A stretch of DNA of 64,000 nt from positions 33,790,001 through 33,854,000 of the forward strand of contig NC_060060.1 in NCBI RefSeq assembly GCF_020283565.1, read 5' to 3'. The position numbers were made by a program, and so were the translations under genes. Of the stretch, positions 1 to 11,151 are shown in pieces. How positions within the stretch are numbered: position 1 is the first letter of the stretch; the number at the start of each line of letters is the position of its first letter. The DNA comes from Trifolium pratense (Eukaryota; Streptophyta; Magnoliopsida; Fabales; Fabaceae). The notes under the pieces were generated by a model. That model saw only the letters and a program-made list of their open reading frames with translations. It was not told where the DNA came from and did no database searches.

Positions 1-1621
1 AACGTAGTTGAGTTGTCAACACAGGTTCTGAAAACTTTGACTTAAAATCTTCAACAAGTTCATTGTTTCTGTAGCCTCTTAGAGCCTGCTCAAAATTTTG
101 CATAAATTCAAAGATGCATCCTTTCTTTCTTACATAACTCTTTATTATTGCATTGATTGCTTCACATTGGGACGTAGTTCTTATACGTCCAAAAAACTTA
201 TCCCGCAGGTATGCAGTTGCCCATAGTAACTTGTTCTCGTAGGTTTTGATAACCCACGGATGTCCTTCAACTCCATTTTCTTTAATCATCTCTGACCAAT
301 ACTCTTCAAAATCATCCTTTGAAAAATTTGAGAACATGGCTTTTTTAAATCCCTTCAGAAAACCTGAATTCTTCACATTCTCACCTGCATTCTTATTCAA
401 ATGCCAGGCACATAACCGATGAGTCGAATCGGGGAAAACCTCTTTTATAGCCTCCCTCATAGCCCCATCTCCATCTGTCACCACAGCTTTTGGGCGTTTA
501 TTTTCCATACACTCCAAAAAACAATTCAACACCCACTTATACGTCTCCGTGGTTTCATCTGATACCAACGCAGCGCCAAAAATTATTGTTTGGGAATGGT
601 GGTTACAACCTGAAAATATAACCAGCGGGAGGTTGTATTTGTTCCTCTTGTATGTTGTGTCAAATGCAACCACATCTCCAAAACAGAAGTAGTCAGATCT
701 ACTGGTCCCATCAGCCCAAAAAAGAGACTTCATCCGTCCATTGCTAGTGTCAGCAGCATATTCAGCATAGAGCATGGGATCAGTAGCTGACTTTGCATTA
801 AGATAATGTAGCGATGCGGCAACATCACCATCTTTAACAATATCACGCATTTTTTTATCAAAATAATTATAAAGATCTTTCTTCGTAAACCCAACACCAC
901 CATATCCACCCTTCTGAGCAACCATGTACCCCATAATATGACAAGTTCTAATTCCACGTGACTGCATACCATCAACCTGAGCTCTATCTGCTTCGCTAAT
1001 CTTACGATAAACCGGGTGTAAGTGCACAAACCTAGCTGATGTTAATTCATGGTTATGAGTCTCTTCAAACACAGACACTACAAATCTACCCTTATCGGCT
1101 TTGTATGTCACACGAAACCTAGCCGTGCATTTCGTACGTGTCAAACGTCGGTGCTCTCTTTTCCTATCTAACCTAGATATGTGTCTCTTATCTCGTAAAC
1201 CTTGTCTACTGCATACAAAAAGCTTGTTTGTTATTATTTTACTACCATCAGGCCCTATTTTTTTCTTATCATCACTTTTCCTAACGGAAAAACCTTTACA
1301 TTTACCGTATTGATAATAAAATTCATAAGCTTCGTCAACACTACCAAAATCCATACCACGAATTTCATCAGCAGTCATAGAATTAATACGTACCGCTCTT
1401 TCACCTATAGATGCTTCATCAGCAAAATCATGGTCATTGCCATCATCATCATCATCATCATCATCACCATCATCATGGTGGTCACCATGATCATCGCCAT
1501 CATCTGACCTATCATGCCCACTGGATGCCGAATAGCTGGAATTCTCATCATCAGATGTATGACTATCAGTTGAACTAACTTCATTAGAATCAACATCTAG
1601 AGATTCATCAAATTTTACCAT
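1..1621 (-). CDS. FAR1-related (FRS)/Mutator-type transposase-like protein, 3' end beyond the left edge
   Basis: An uninterrupted reading frame of about 540 codons starts at the ATG at 1621 (minus) and is still open at base 1. Residues ~20-65 are very acidic, with an Asp/His run coded by a GAT/CAT repeat. Residues ~95-190 form a FAR1-type DNA-binding domain: C136, C164 and the HNH at 188-190 fit the WRKY/GCM1-like zinc finger. A MULE transposase domain follows, with catalytic-type acidic residues in 'VVAFDTTYKRN' (D320), 'VTDGDGAMREA' (D382) and 'SQCEAINAII' (E486), plus 'CAWHLNKN'. Family members are either domesticated transcription factors of the FHY3/FAR1 group or active Mutator-like transposases. 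All three acidic residues are present, so transposase activity cannot be excluded. A possible terminal inverted repeat lies 870 bp upstream of the ATG (see 2430-2488), favouring the transposon reading. The SWIM domain expected further C-terminal would lie outside the window. Confidence 0.9.
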   Translation of the reverse strand, partial: MVKFDESLDVDSNEVSSTDSHTSDDENSSYSASSGHDRSDDGDDHGDHHDDGDDDDDDDDGNDHDFADEASIGERAVRINSMTADEIRGMDFGSVDEAYEFYYQYGKCKGFSVRKSDDKKKIGPDGSKIITNKLFVCSRQGLRDKRHISRLDRKREHRRLTRTKCTARFRVTYKADKGRFVVSVFEETHNHELTSARFVHLHPVYRKISEADRAQVDGMQSRGIRTCHIMGYMVAQKGGYGGVGFTKKDLYNYFDKKMRDIVKDGDVAASLHYLNAKSATDPMLYAEYAADTSNGRMKSLFWADGTSRSDYFCFGDVVAFDTTYKRNKYNLPLVIFSGCNHHSQTIIFGAALVSDETTETYKWVLNCFLECMENKRPKAVVTDGDGAMREAIKEVFPDSTHRLCAWHLNKNAGENVKNSGFLKGFKKAMFSNFSKDDFEEYWSEMIKENGVEGHPWVIKTYENKLLWATAYLRDKFFGRIRTTSQCEAINAIIKSYVRKKGCIFEFMQNFEQALRGYRNNELVEDFKSKFSEPVLTTQLR

Positions 1622-3696
1622 TGTTGTGAACCTAAAACACAACAATTGTCACCATCAATAACAATACCACCAAAATTCCTAAACAAAATGAAAGGTAACT
1701 AACACAACTGAAAATCAAATTTATACTCACACAACTAATTTTATACAGAAAACAAATTAAAGCTAATTCCCAAATTGAAAATCAAAATTAATTCTTAATA
1801 ACTAATTACAAATAAAACTGCAATTCAATTTCAGCATGAACCCTAACTCCCAAACGAAATCAAACTGATTTTCTGCATAAACCCTAATTCCCAAATTGAA
1901 ATCAAATTAATTCTTAATAACTATTACTGTTTCGTATTTACCTTAGCAACTGCACACGCAATCTTCTTTCACAAACTCGCCGTCGAATGGAGTTCCGTTC
2001 AAACTCAGGTGAAGGAAAACAATGAACTAGCAAAGTCTGTTCGTCCAGCAATTGCGACCGTTTTGGAGGTTAATGTTGTTGTTTACACTTTGTTGGGGAT
2101 GAAAACAAGTTCAGGAAAACGAAACCAATGTTGGTGATGAAGACGATGAAGACGATGAAGTTCAGAAGAAGTAAAACAATGAACTTTGATTCAAAAATAA
2201 TTACAACGATTATTTTGTCATGTTGTTTTTTATTTAATTTTAGTTTTAAATTTAGTTTTAATTTAGTTTTAATTAATTTACAAAATTAACAAAATATAAT
2301 ATTGGGGTAATTGTGTAAGTTTTAATATGTAAGGGACTTAGTTGAAATATTAAAAGATGGTAAGTTCCATGGTAAGTATCATACATAAAGGTTGTACCAT
2401 ATCATTCAAAGTTGGTCAACATTGCATCCTCATTGGCCAGTTTTGGAATGTACCAAAACATTCCAACTAAGGAATGTACCATAGAATTTTCCAATCTTTA
2501 AACATCACTTATATTCTAATTTCTTATTGGTGAAATAAACTCAATGTTAGTTAGATTCCTTGACCTACTCCTCAAAATTTGAATCTTAAAACATAAAATT
2601 ATGCGCCCAAATTTTTTAGGGATTTAATCTTTAAAATTAAGTTCGATGCGCTAATAAATTTTGGGTGTGATAAGGAATCAACCAGCGGTGTTTATGAGAA
2701 TTGTCCGTCGTACTTGAGTGAATTGTTTTAAACTGATTTGTTGGGGATTAATACCCTTCGTGTAATTGCTTCTTAGTTTAAGCTTAGACTTTCATTTTAG
2801 CAAAAAAAAAAAGTTTTTGTTTTATTTTGATAATTTTGTCTTTTAAGTTTTTTTTTTTGTAGCATTTTTTTTCAACCAAGTTAATTTTGATCTTTAAATT
2901 TAACATTACATAATTTAATTGTCACAGTTAAGTTAACAGCTACAACAAACGTTATTTACTCGGGTCAAGGTTCAAATTCTAGATTTTTTACTTTTTCAAA
3001 TTTTTAAATGTGCGCGAGTCTAGTCACTATACTACTAAATAAATAAAAATATAATTTAATTAATTGAAAAATCACTAGGCAACAAATTGATGTAAGAGGG
3101 CCAAATGTGCTTTTCGAATAAATTGTGCATCGTCAGAAGAAGATGAGCTTGAATCCTTATTAGTTGTTATTATCTTTTTAAGTTTGTTTTATTTTCAATA
3201 TTATTAGTTGTCATATGTTTTTCTTTAAGTTTGTTATATATTATTAGGATAATTACCTTTTAAATTTAAAAAAATCATAAATTTAGAATAAATTATATAT
3301 TATCTTTTTAAATTTTGTTTCTTTTGTGAGCCTATTTAATGACACAAACATATTTAGAATCCATTCAAGTTATGTTTATCATAAAATTTTGAGAGTTTAT
3401 TCTCTTTCTGGTGTACTATGAAAGGAGGTGGATTCCAAATTATTTCCTTCATCTAGTGGGTTTCAGAGTTTTATCAGGCAAATTTGTCGCTTGCAAACCT
3501 ATATTCTTGTTAGCTTGGTAATTCTTCCCGCTTTCGATTGCGTCACAAATAAAGAAACATAAGTTAATTATTTAATTGGAAAAAATTTGGTGGGAGTATA
3601 AAGATAGTTTTGGGAGGGAAAAAGTGTTTTTGGCGGGAAGTTTCATACATATAATCAGGGTAGAAAAAGAAAATGGAGTGAAACCCTAACTGTTCA
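1622..3696. other. AT-rich spacer between the FAR1-like gene and the first F-box gene
   Basis: No convincing coding sequence. It holds the 5' flank of the FAR1-like gene, including several related A-rich segments containing 'CCCTAA(T/C)TCCCAAA' around 1840-1900, a possible transposon end near 2430-2488, and long A/T runs. The last few hundred bases are the presumed promoter of the F-box gene at 3726; I see no clear TATA box there beyond 'catataatc' near 3650. Confidence 0.5.
2430..2488. repeat. Possible Mutator-type terminal inverted repeat
   Basis: Read on the minus strand from 2488, this block matches the left end of the MITE at 48002: 'ATT(C/T)TATGGTACAT', then about 9 variable bases, then 'AATGT' and a second 'GGTACAT'. 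It lies upstream of the FAR1-like gene, which would place that gene inside the element. The other end would be off-window, so no target-site duplication can be tested. Confidence 0.45.
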
Positions 3697-3725
3697 AAGA
3701 AGAAGAAGAAGAAGAAGAAGAAGAA
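3697..3725 (+). repeat. (GAA)n microsatellite in the 5' leader
   Basis: An uninterrupted AAG/GAA tract directly abuts the ATG at 3726. The F-box gene at 31057 has the same arrangement (31037-31056), so the purine-rich leader looks inherited within the family and may have expanded by slippage. Confidence 0.9.
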
Positions 3726-5339
3726 ATGCATCGGCGGAATAGGATAAACAGTTTACCGGACGAAATTCTTTGCCATATCCTCACTTTCCTCACTCCCAAA
3801 GAAGCGGCTGCAACAACCATTTTGTCGAAAAGATGGATTGGTCTCTGGAACTTTGTTCACTTCACCAACATCCAAATCGATAACATCAGATCTAATAAAA
3901 AATTCAACCAATCTGTGTTCTCCCTTTTACACTTTCATGTATCCGCCGGTGATAATATCGATAGTTTCCATCTCGAAATTCGATATGGTACTCCTCATCT
4001 TGCTTACAAGCGCAGTTTCCCACATGTTGTTAAATGGATTAACCTTGTTGTTGAATGTAATTTGAAGCATCTTCATATCGATCACAAGATCGATGAACAA
4101 GATACTTACGATGTTGAACAAGAGGCTTATTTACCCAAATTGCCTCGTAGTATTCTCACTTGTAGAACCCTTGTAAGTCTCAATCTTCGTCGGTTTAGTG
4201 TCGAGGGTTATTCTGTTTCTTCCATTGAATTTGGATTTCCCTCACTCAAAACACTTTATTTTGATGATATTCACTTCGGTAATGGTCGACATTTTGTTTT
4301 GCTTTTATCTGGATGTCCAATTCTTGAGGATCTACAATTAGTGAATAGTTGTCGAGGTATAAGTTTTCGGGTAGATCCTGAATCTATTCAGATGTTTCAA
4401 AACATAAGCTTACACAAATTGACTAGAGCAGATATTAGAGAGAGTTACTGGTCCCATTTTCCACTGAAAGCACTTTCAACTGCTAAGTCTTTGTACTTAG
4501 ATACATTGAAGTTGTATTGGGAAGACCGGGTAAATGTTGAAGACCATGAGGTTTGTTTTATTATAAATATGAGATGATATGATGCATATTACACTATGAA
4601 GCACGGACACAAACATGGACACTGACACGTTGACAAGATAAAATGACATAATTAAGTGTAATCATAAGTGTCGATGTCGTGTCGGTGTCCGACACTGACA
4701 CATGTCTGACACAGGACACAATAGGAGTGCCCGTGCTTTATAGATATTACGTCACCAACACTGACACAAGTGATTGCATAAAATATTTTTTGCTGGTAGT
4801 TTTGCCATGATTTTGATAGTTTGTCTTTCTATATAAAATTTATCAGGTGCAGCGCATTTACTTTGAAATTCCTATATTTCATAATTTGACCCAATTGAAG
4901 CTCCACAATAGTTGGGGTTTGGTGATAAAGATGCTCTATCACTGCCCTAAGCTTCAAAGTCTTGAACTTTCTAAGGTTGGTAAGTTTAAAAATGGTATTT
5001 GATTTATCTTTTCTCAACGCACCTTTATGTTTTGTTTTAATTTTTGTGTACTGTTAATAGGAGATAGGGTGGCAATATAGAAATGATGTTCAAGAAATTC
5101 CGGTGGAAGAACAAGAATTAGTTCCACAATGCCTTTCATCATGCCTTAGAACTTGCACTATTCGGAACATGGGAGGCGTACAGAGTGACTTTATGTTAGC
5201 AACATTTATCTTGAAGAATGCAGCAATTTTACAAACCATGGAAATCTGGAGCGAGTGGAATCAAGAAAAAACTGAATTAGAAGGAAAATTGTCCCCGTAC
5301 CCGAAGGCCTCTGCAACGTGCCAACTTTTGGTGTATTGA
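3726..5339 (+). CDS. F-box/FBD/LRR protein (intact, 3 exons)
   Basis: Exons 3726-4550, 4847-4975 and 5061-5339 join in phase 0 to give about 410 residues. Residues ~8-45 are an F-box ('[16 protein letters not shown]', '[10 protein letters not shown]'), the segment that binds SKP1 in SCF ubiquitin ligases. Degenerate leucine-rich repeats follow ('[11 protein letters not shown]', '[14 protein letters not shown]', '[10 protein letters not shown]'). Exon 2 adds one more LRR ('[14 protein letters not shown]'), and exon 3 is the FBD domain ('[15 protein letters not shown]', '[14 protein letters not shown]', 'KASATCQL'). Family role: substrate receptor; the substrate is unknown. The second donor is 'gttggt'; the stronger-looking 'gtaagt' four bases later would break the frame. 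A small inverted-repeat element sits in intron 1. This is the most diverged member of the left sub-lineage (exon 3 lacks the usual 'ENWVEPE'). Confidence 0.9.
4594..4742. repeat. MITE-like inverted repeat in intron 1
   Basis: The ends 'CTATGAAGCACGG' and 'CCGTGCTTTATAG' are near-inverted copies, and the interior is rich in GACAC/GTGTC motifs. A degenerate relative lies at 28205-28355. No clear target duplication was seen. Confidence 0.6.
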
Positions 5340-7200
5340 TAGCATATAGACCATGTAAGTTAGGTAGAGTATTGTCCCCATCCTGCTTGTCGTTTCTTTA
5401 GCTTCAACCATGCAAGTGCTGGATTTGGTGGTTAGAACTTTGAGCTATTATGAGGTCATGACTTTGTCTCGTTTCACAGGTTTAGGAAAAATTATCTTTA
5501 AATGATTAAGTTAGTACTTGTCTACTTGTTTATGACTTCAATTAGATCAATGGTTATTATATTTCCTGGGCACTTGTATGCTAAATTCAGATTTGTTGCA
5601 CAAGGCACCTGTATGCTAATTTCAGATTTTTAATTAGCCTTTATTTTTCAGCTTAAATTTTGTTCATGTGGATTGCTGATTTTGGTACATATTTGGCTCT
5701 AATATTTTTCTCAATTTCAATGCTATTAAAAATGTGGTGGCATGTTAATTTTCTGCTGACACACTGATCAACCTGCAAATGGTTGTCTTCTGATTGAAGA
5801 ATCAGAAAATGTGAGATATAGGACAATGTTATACTTACATGTCCCTAAATCTAATTGTCAATTTTAATGGATAATAGGCCTATAACTGACACTTGAAATA
5901 CATGTCTGTTTTCACCACTGAAGAGTGTCGTGTTGAATGATATAAAAAGGATCTAGTATGCTATTTTTGGGTTGTAGGGAGTAGGGACAATGATTAGAAA
6001 TATATCTTGCTATTTCACAACTGTTTATTTGTCAGCATAAACTGCATTGCTTTGATTCTCATTGCAGGGTTGTCCATTGAATTGTTCTTCCAAATAGTTT
6101 GTTGTCACACATGTGAATTAAATCCTTTAACTTGGTGGAGTGGCTACTCTGTTTTCCACTTCTGCATTCATTTTTATGTCTTAGTTCTCTTTAGATGTGT
6201 CTAATTTACAAGCTTTATCTTTCTGGTAATAAGGACTTAATTATGGCATTACCTAATGAAAACAATAGAATAATTTGATGGATTAATAGTGAGAATGGAT
6301 TCTTTCCCCTTTTTTATGTCTAGTGGTAGCACCACGTTATTATTAGCAAATGATCCCACTCCCAGACTGACGCACATATCATGCAATCAACATGATCATC
6401 TTCTCTATTTTTCATTTACTCTTTGGAGTTATTACAATGTGGTTATTTTAATTATTGGAGATGAAAATAATATGTACTCAAGTTCATTATAAAGAAATAA
6501 TGTATTGAAAGGGGTTCAATTTAGATTGGAACGAGTATTGTAATTTCATGTTAATAATTAAAAAGTGGAAGGAAATAGTGGATACTTCATCTGGTTTGAG
6601 TTAAGGTGAAAGGAGTTAAGGAGTGAAGGTTTAGGATTGACAAGTTGAAAAAATTAATACCAACAACTAGTGAAGAGCAACACCTGGAATCTCTCAAGGA
6701 GTTGCTCGTTGGGTTTTCTTTACAATCGAATATCCTTGAAGGTGGCGTTGCGTGGCACGTTAAATCCTGTTATAATGTGTTGTTACAATATCGCCACACT
6801 GATGCTTTGGTTGGCGATCATTATTACGAAGATTACCAACAAAGTCGGCGCCTAATCATAGAGGTATTTTGCTTATAGCGGATAGCTTGTAAGCTAACTT
6901 TTAGCTTATAGCAAATAAGCTAGTTGATTGAATTTGTAGTGTTTGGTAAAATTAGCGGTTGAACTAGCTTATAAGTATGAAATGACATGAAAAATATATG
7001 TTTAATTAATGTAAGATGATAGGGGTAACATTGGAAGAAAAAGTTATAAGTTATAAGCTATAAGCTACTTGAAATAGTGTTTAAAAAATAAGTGATAATC
7101 TCTTTTTTAAAAACTGTTACCAAACAGAGCTTTTAAACTCAAATCAATGCCTTTGGGGCCAATTATAAGCCCATAATATATATATATATACATGAGACTC
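5340..7200. other. 3' flank of the first F-box gene and spacer
   Basis: No gene could be supported. Bases ~5780-5900 share a block with the downstream regions of other family members (9680-9780 and 56865-56995), centred on 'GGCAATG.TATACTTACATGTCCC'-type sequence. A 77-codon open stretch at 6645-6878 resembles nothing I recognise and lacks context. A hAT-type MITE lies at about 6938-7130. Confidence 0.5.
6938..7130. repeat. MITE with 'TTTGGTAA...TTACCAAA' ends
   Basis: The left end 'AGTGTTTGGTAA' is mirrored by 'TTACCAAACAGAGC', and the interior is rich in AAGCTTATAAGCT-like palindromes. The same composition appears at about 24720-24895, which ends in 'TTACCAAACACACC'. Confidence 0.5.
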
Positions 7201-7217
7201 TATAAGCTCAAAACTTT
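7201..7217 (+). promoter_or_regulatory. Putative TATA box and conserved core-promoter block
   Basis: 'TATAAGCTCAAAACTTT' occurs here, 87 bp before the ATG at 7288, and again at 16075-16091, 52 bp before the ATG at 16127. Conservation around TATAAG at matching places supports a shared core promoter. Confidence 0.55.
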
Positions 7218-7287
7218 AATACGCTGCTAAACTAAGAAGGAGACATGCGGCTGTAAAAAAAAAATCAAGAGCAGAGCAGCATCAACG

Positions 7288-8076
7288 ATGGATATGATCA
7301 GCAGTTTACCGGATGCAATTCTGTGCCGGATTCTCTGTTTTGTCTCCACCAAAGAAGCAGTTACAACAAGCATTTTGTCGAAGAGATGGGTTAATCTGTG
7401 GCACCATGTTCCCAATCTCAACTTCCCAGACACTATTGTTGATACCATTGAATCCAGTCGCCTTTTTAACAATTTTGTATACTCTGTTTTAGTCTCTCGA
7501 GAAGCTGCAGGTTCCAATGTCATCGACGGTTTCAGCCTCGATATTCAATATGATGACCCTTATTATGCCTTTAAATTAGGGTTTCCCAATATCATCAAAT
7601 GGATCAACCTTGTTGTTCAACGCAAACTCAAGTATCTTCATCTCCATATAGGTTTGTGGGATATTAATTGGCCCAAATTGCCTGTTAGCATCTTCACATG
7701 TAGAACACTTGTAAGTCTCAACCTTCATGGGTTTCGTGTCGAGGGTTTTTCTTTTTCTTCGAATGGATTTCAATTTCCCTCACTCAAAACTCTTCATTTG
7801 AGATTCGTTAAGTTTTCAGAAGTTCGAGATTTTATGTTGCTTTTAACTGGATGTCCAATTCTTGAGGATTTGAAAGCTTCTCATATATACTTCTTTTGTG
7901 CGGAAGATTCTGTTACTGTTCAAGAGTTTAAGAGATTAACCTTACCTAAATTGATTAGAGCTGATGTGAGTCAATGTTGGTGTTCGTGTTATATGGCGAA
8001 AGCACTTTCTACTTCGGTGTCTCTCTGCATAGAAACATCCTGGTTGTTGTGCACAAAAGACTACAGAGTTTACAAG
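7288..8076 (+). CDS. F-box/LRR first exon; 3' exons uncertain
   Basis: The ATG at 7288 opens 263 codons up to a donor 'gtttgttttatt' at 8077; unspliced, the frame would run to 8211. The F-box starts almost at once ('[18 protein letters not shown]', 'SILSKRWVNLWHHV'), so the N-terminus is 10-15 residues shorter than in relatives; an upstream ATG at 7243 hits a stop after three codons. LRRs follow ('[16 protein letters not shown]', 'FPSLKTLHL', 'GCPILEDL'). The next intact exon 2 and FBD exon lie at 9110-9247 and 9334-9618, beyond a truncated second exon-1 copy (8397-8952). The gene could use them by skipping that copy, giving about 403 residues. From 7762 to 8100 it is identical, as far as I can see, to 31582-31920. 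Confidence 0.75.
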
Positions 8077-8106
8077 GTTTGTTTTATTATGGATATCATG
8101 CTCATG

Positions 8107-8363
8107 CATGCTATCTCAATCTATATATGTAGCGCACACATTTCATATTCAAGACATGTGTTAATATATGCATTCTATTTTTCTCACATTATTACTACTC
8201 TTGACGTGTAGTAGTGCTTCGTAGATCTCAATCTATGTATATAGCGCGCACATTTCATATTGAAGACGTGTGGTGTTTGACTGTGTTTAACACGCCGACA
8301 TATGCATTCTATTTTTCTCACATTATTATTACTCTTGGGCTGGCGTGTAGTAGTACTTCATAT
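8107..8363. repeat. Two-copy tandem repeat in the intron (~120 bp unit)
   Basis: A unit beginning near 'ATCTCAATCTATATATGTAG' and containing 'GCATTCTATTTTTCTCACA' and 'GTAGTAGTGCTTC' occurs twice in direct orientation. The same pair is present at about 31927-32185, so the duplication predates the exchange between the two loci. Confidence 0.75.
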
Positions 8364-8396
8364 AACTCAATCGAATATAATACACTGATTGAATGA

Positions 8397-9618
8397 GATC
8401 ATACACAGTTTCCATCTCGATATTCAATACGGTAATTCTCATCTTGCTTATAATTTAGGGTTTCCCAATCTCACCAAATGGATCAACCTTATTGTTCAGC
8501 GAAAACTTAAATATCTTCATTTGAATCTCCATGTGCCACTTCCTTATAATTTTGTTGGTTTTCCATATCACCCAAAATTGCCTGTTAGTATCTTCACCTG
8601 TAGAACACTTGTAACTCTTAATCTCCGTTGGTTTCGTGTCGGGGGTTTTTCTTTTTCTTCAAATGGATTTCAATTTCCCTCGCTCAAAACCCTTCATTTG
8701 GAATCTGTTAAATTCACCCAAGTTCGAGATTTTATGTTGTTTATAGCTGGATGTCCAATTCTTGAGGATATAAAAATATCTTACATGAATTTCCTCCCTC
8801 TCCAGGAAGATTCTGTTACCCTTCAAGAGTTTAAGAGATTAAGTTTACCCAAATTGACAAGAGCTGAATTTTCTGAATTTCATTGTCACTGTTTTCCGGT
8901 GAATGCACTTTCTATTGCCAACTTGCCAAGCATCTGTGCATACATACATTGAAGGTTCTTAATATAGTCAACTATTTGTACACAGCAATCCCCAGATTGT
9001 ATAAGGTCCGTTTGATATGCATGCTATGCTACCTCAATTAAAAAAAATTGTGATTCATTTTGGAATTTTGTCCTCATTTAATAGTGTATCTTTCTACATT
9101 ATTATTTAGGTTAATCAGCTGCAGCGCCCTTATGATGTGGTTCCTATCTTTCATAATTTGACTCACTTGGAACTCCACAATAGATGGGATTTGGTAGTAC
9201 AAGTGCTCCACCAATGTCCTAAGCTTCAAAATCTCACACTTTATGAGGTTTGTTTTGTTTAAGAATCATATTTGTTTTATGTTTTCTGAACACCGCTTAA
9301 TGTTTTTCTTTATGTCATATGTACAATTAATAGGGGGTATCCGACTACTCAATGCGCTATGAAGAAGGTCATCAAGAAAATTGGGTGGAACCAGAGTTTG
9401 TTCTGCAGTGCCTTTTATCATCCCTTAGAACTTTTACTATTCGGGACTTTTCAGACCTACAAAGTGATCTTTTGTTGGAGCAATATATTTTGAAGAATGC
9501 AAGAATTTTACAAACCATGACAATCCGGTGCAAGACTAAGCAGCCTGAAATGATGAGAACGCTATCCATGTGCCCGATGGCCTCCGCAAATGTCTTGATG
9601 ATACACGACACTGAATGA
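8397..9618 (+). pseudogene. 5'-truncated F-box/FBD gene copy
   Basis: This copy begins abruptly inside an exon-1-type sequence ('FHLDIQYGNSHLAYNLGFPN') with no F-box and no in-frame ATG. The break is where the sequence stops matching 32218 and starts matching the middle of the exon at 31326. The LRR part reads on to 8952, where an 8-bp tandem duplication ('TTGCCAAC' then 'TTGCCAAG', around 8917-8933) shifts the frame and gives an early TGA. Exon 2 (9110-9247) and exon 3 (9334-9618) are open and correctly phased. The FBD exon contains '[20 protein letters not shown]' and 'YILKNARILQTMTI', but its end diverges from the usual 'ASATCQLSF'. These two exons may serve the upstream exon at 7288. Confidence 0.8.
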
Positions 9619-11151
9619 CCTACAACATCATGCTTCATAAAATCTTCCCCAGGCTGCCGAATGACCTACAAACGGTTGTCACTGAGTTCTGATTGAAGAA
9701 AGAATTATAAAATGTGACATATGAGGCAATGCTTACTTACACGTCCCTAGTTGGCAACGGGTAATAGGACTTGGGAAATGCATGCTATCATTTATGTGCT
9801 GTAATGTTTAGTTTCTTTAGATTTTTCTAGTTTACAATATCCACCTTGATTTATCTTTCTAGTAATAAAGACTTTATAGTTTATGGTATTACCTAATGCT
9901 AATATATACGTTGTTCTCACTCAATGATTAATGCCCCCCCCGTACACTGTTAAATGATGGAGAGTAGAGAGTAGTGCTGAAAAATATGTAATATTTTTTA
10001 ATTTTGCATGCAGATTTGGGCCTCTGAAAAGAGTTGAGTTGGTCTTGGTAGTTACTTGAAAGGTGAAAGACAGGTTGTTGAGGATTTGACATTGAAGCAT
10101 AATTAAGAACTATTTTAGATATTTTTGTCAAAATCTTAAGGCAATATACTACATATTTTATATGAGCTCAACTGCAGCACTGATCAGAATGCCTAATTTC
10201 ATGGATTTCTAGTGTTATGCCAATATTTTGATTTTATGGCTACAGTTGATGACATGATTTGTATTTTATTTTCTTAAGAGGGTTTGAGATACTAAAAAAG
10301 CAATACATATCTTGAACCAATTTCCTTTGACTCAGAGAGAGATCTAGTAACTCCAATTTTTAGAATGAAAATATCTTAATATACTCAAGAAAATTCTTGT
10401 TAACTTTTTTTTTTAATGAAGAAAATTCAATTTAAAGTCAAATTTGCTTGCGGGAATTATATCGTAAGAAAATCTTATTATTTTTGTGGTAAGGAGAAAT
10501 TCTTATCTTTCGATTAGGCATACCTTATGCCTTTTATTGTTAATATTTTATTTTTTGATGAAAGCCACTTATTGTTAACCTTTCTTATTTTTATAGTATT
10601 TTTCTTAGTTTTGTTTGCATTATCATTTATTATTTTTTGTTTCTATTTTTATGTTTATTATTCTTCTTTGATGTTCTTTTTTTATTTGTAAATTTTTCGG
10701 CAAAAAATATGCAAAATTACATTTAAGTGTAAAAAATTTGAAATATTATTAAAATTATTGAGAACAAATTAAATAATTTGATTGTAGTTACTTTTAATAT
10801 ATATTGTTAGTAGCACCTATCTTATCAACTATTGGATGATTTTTTTAAAATCATCAAATCGAAAAAGAAACGAATTAGGTACCAAATAACGAGTAAAAGG
10901 AAACGGATAAATTTAAAATGAAAATCAGATTTCTATATAAAAAAATAAAATAAAAATCAGATTTAATAATATGATACGGGTTTGTTGTGAGTATTGGGCC
11001 AAATCTGAAAAATTTTCATAAGATCCATTTAGGGTTAAAAATAGGATTAGCAATTAGGGTTAAAAATAAAAACAAAAAGATTAGCAAATTCTCAACATTC
11101 CCAGGAAAACTGTTCCGGTTGCCCAAAGATTTTAACAAATTTGAAGGAGAA
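9619..11151. other. Spacer and 3' flank
   Basis: Bases 9680-9780 carry the shared downstream block. About 10010-10110 resembles 33950-34050 ('CAGATTTG.GCCTC', 'GTTACTTGAAAGG.GAAAGACAGG'), marking duplicated 3' flanks. The rest is AT-rich with no coding evidence. The frame of the next gene is open back to 10987, but the first in-frame ATG is at 11152. Confidence 0.5.

Noticed and set aside
1405..1596. Minus-strand frame rich in methionine
   Set aside because: An out-of-frame reading of the GAT/CAT repeat that codes the acidic stretch of the FAR1-like protein.
6645..6878. 77-codon frame 'MKKLIPTTSEEQ...'
   Set aside because: No homologue recognised, no splice partners, next to a MITE; insufficient support for a gene.
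10987..11151. N-terminal extension of the F-box gene at 11152
   Set aside because: The frame is open but has no ATG before 11152, and its Lys/Asn-rich sequence has no counterpart in the other copies.
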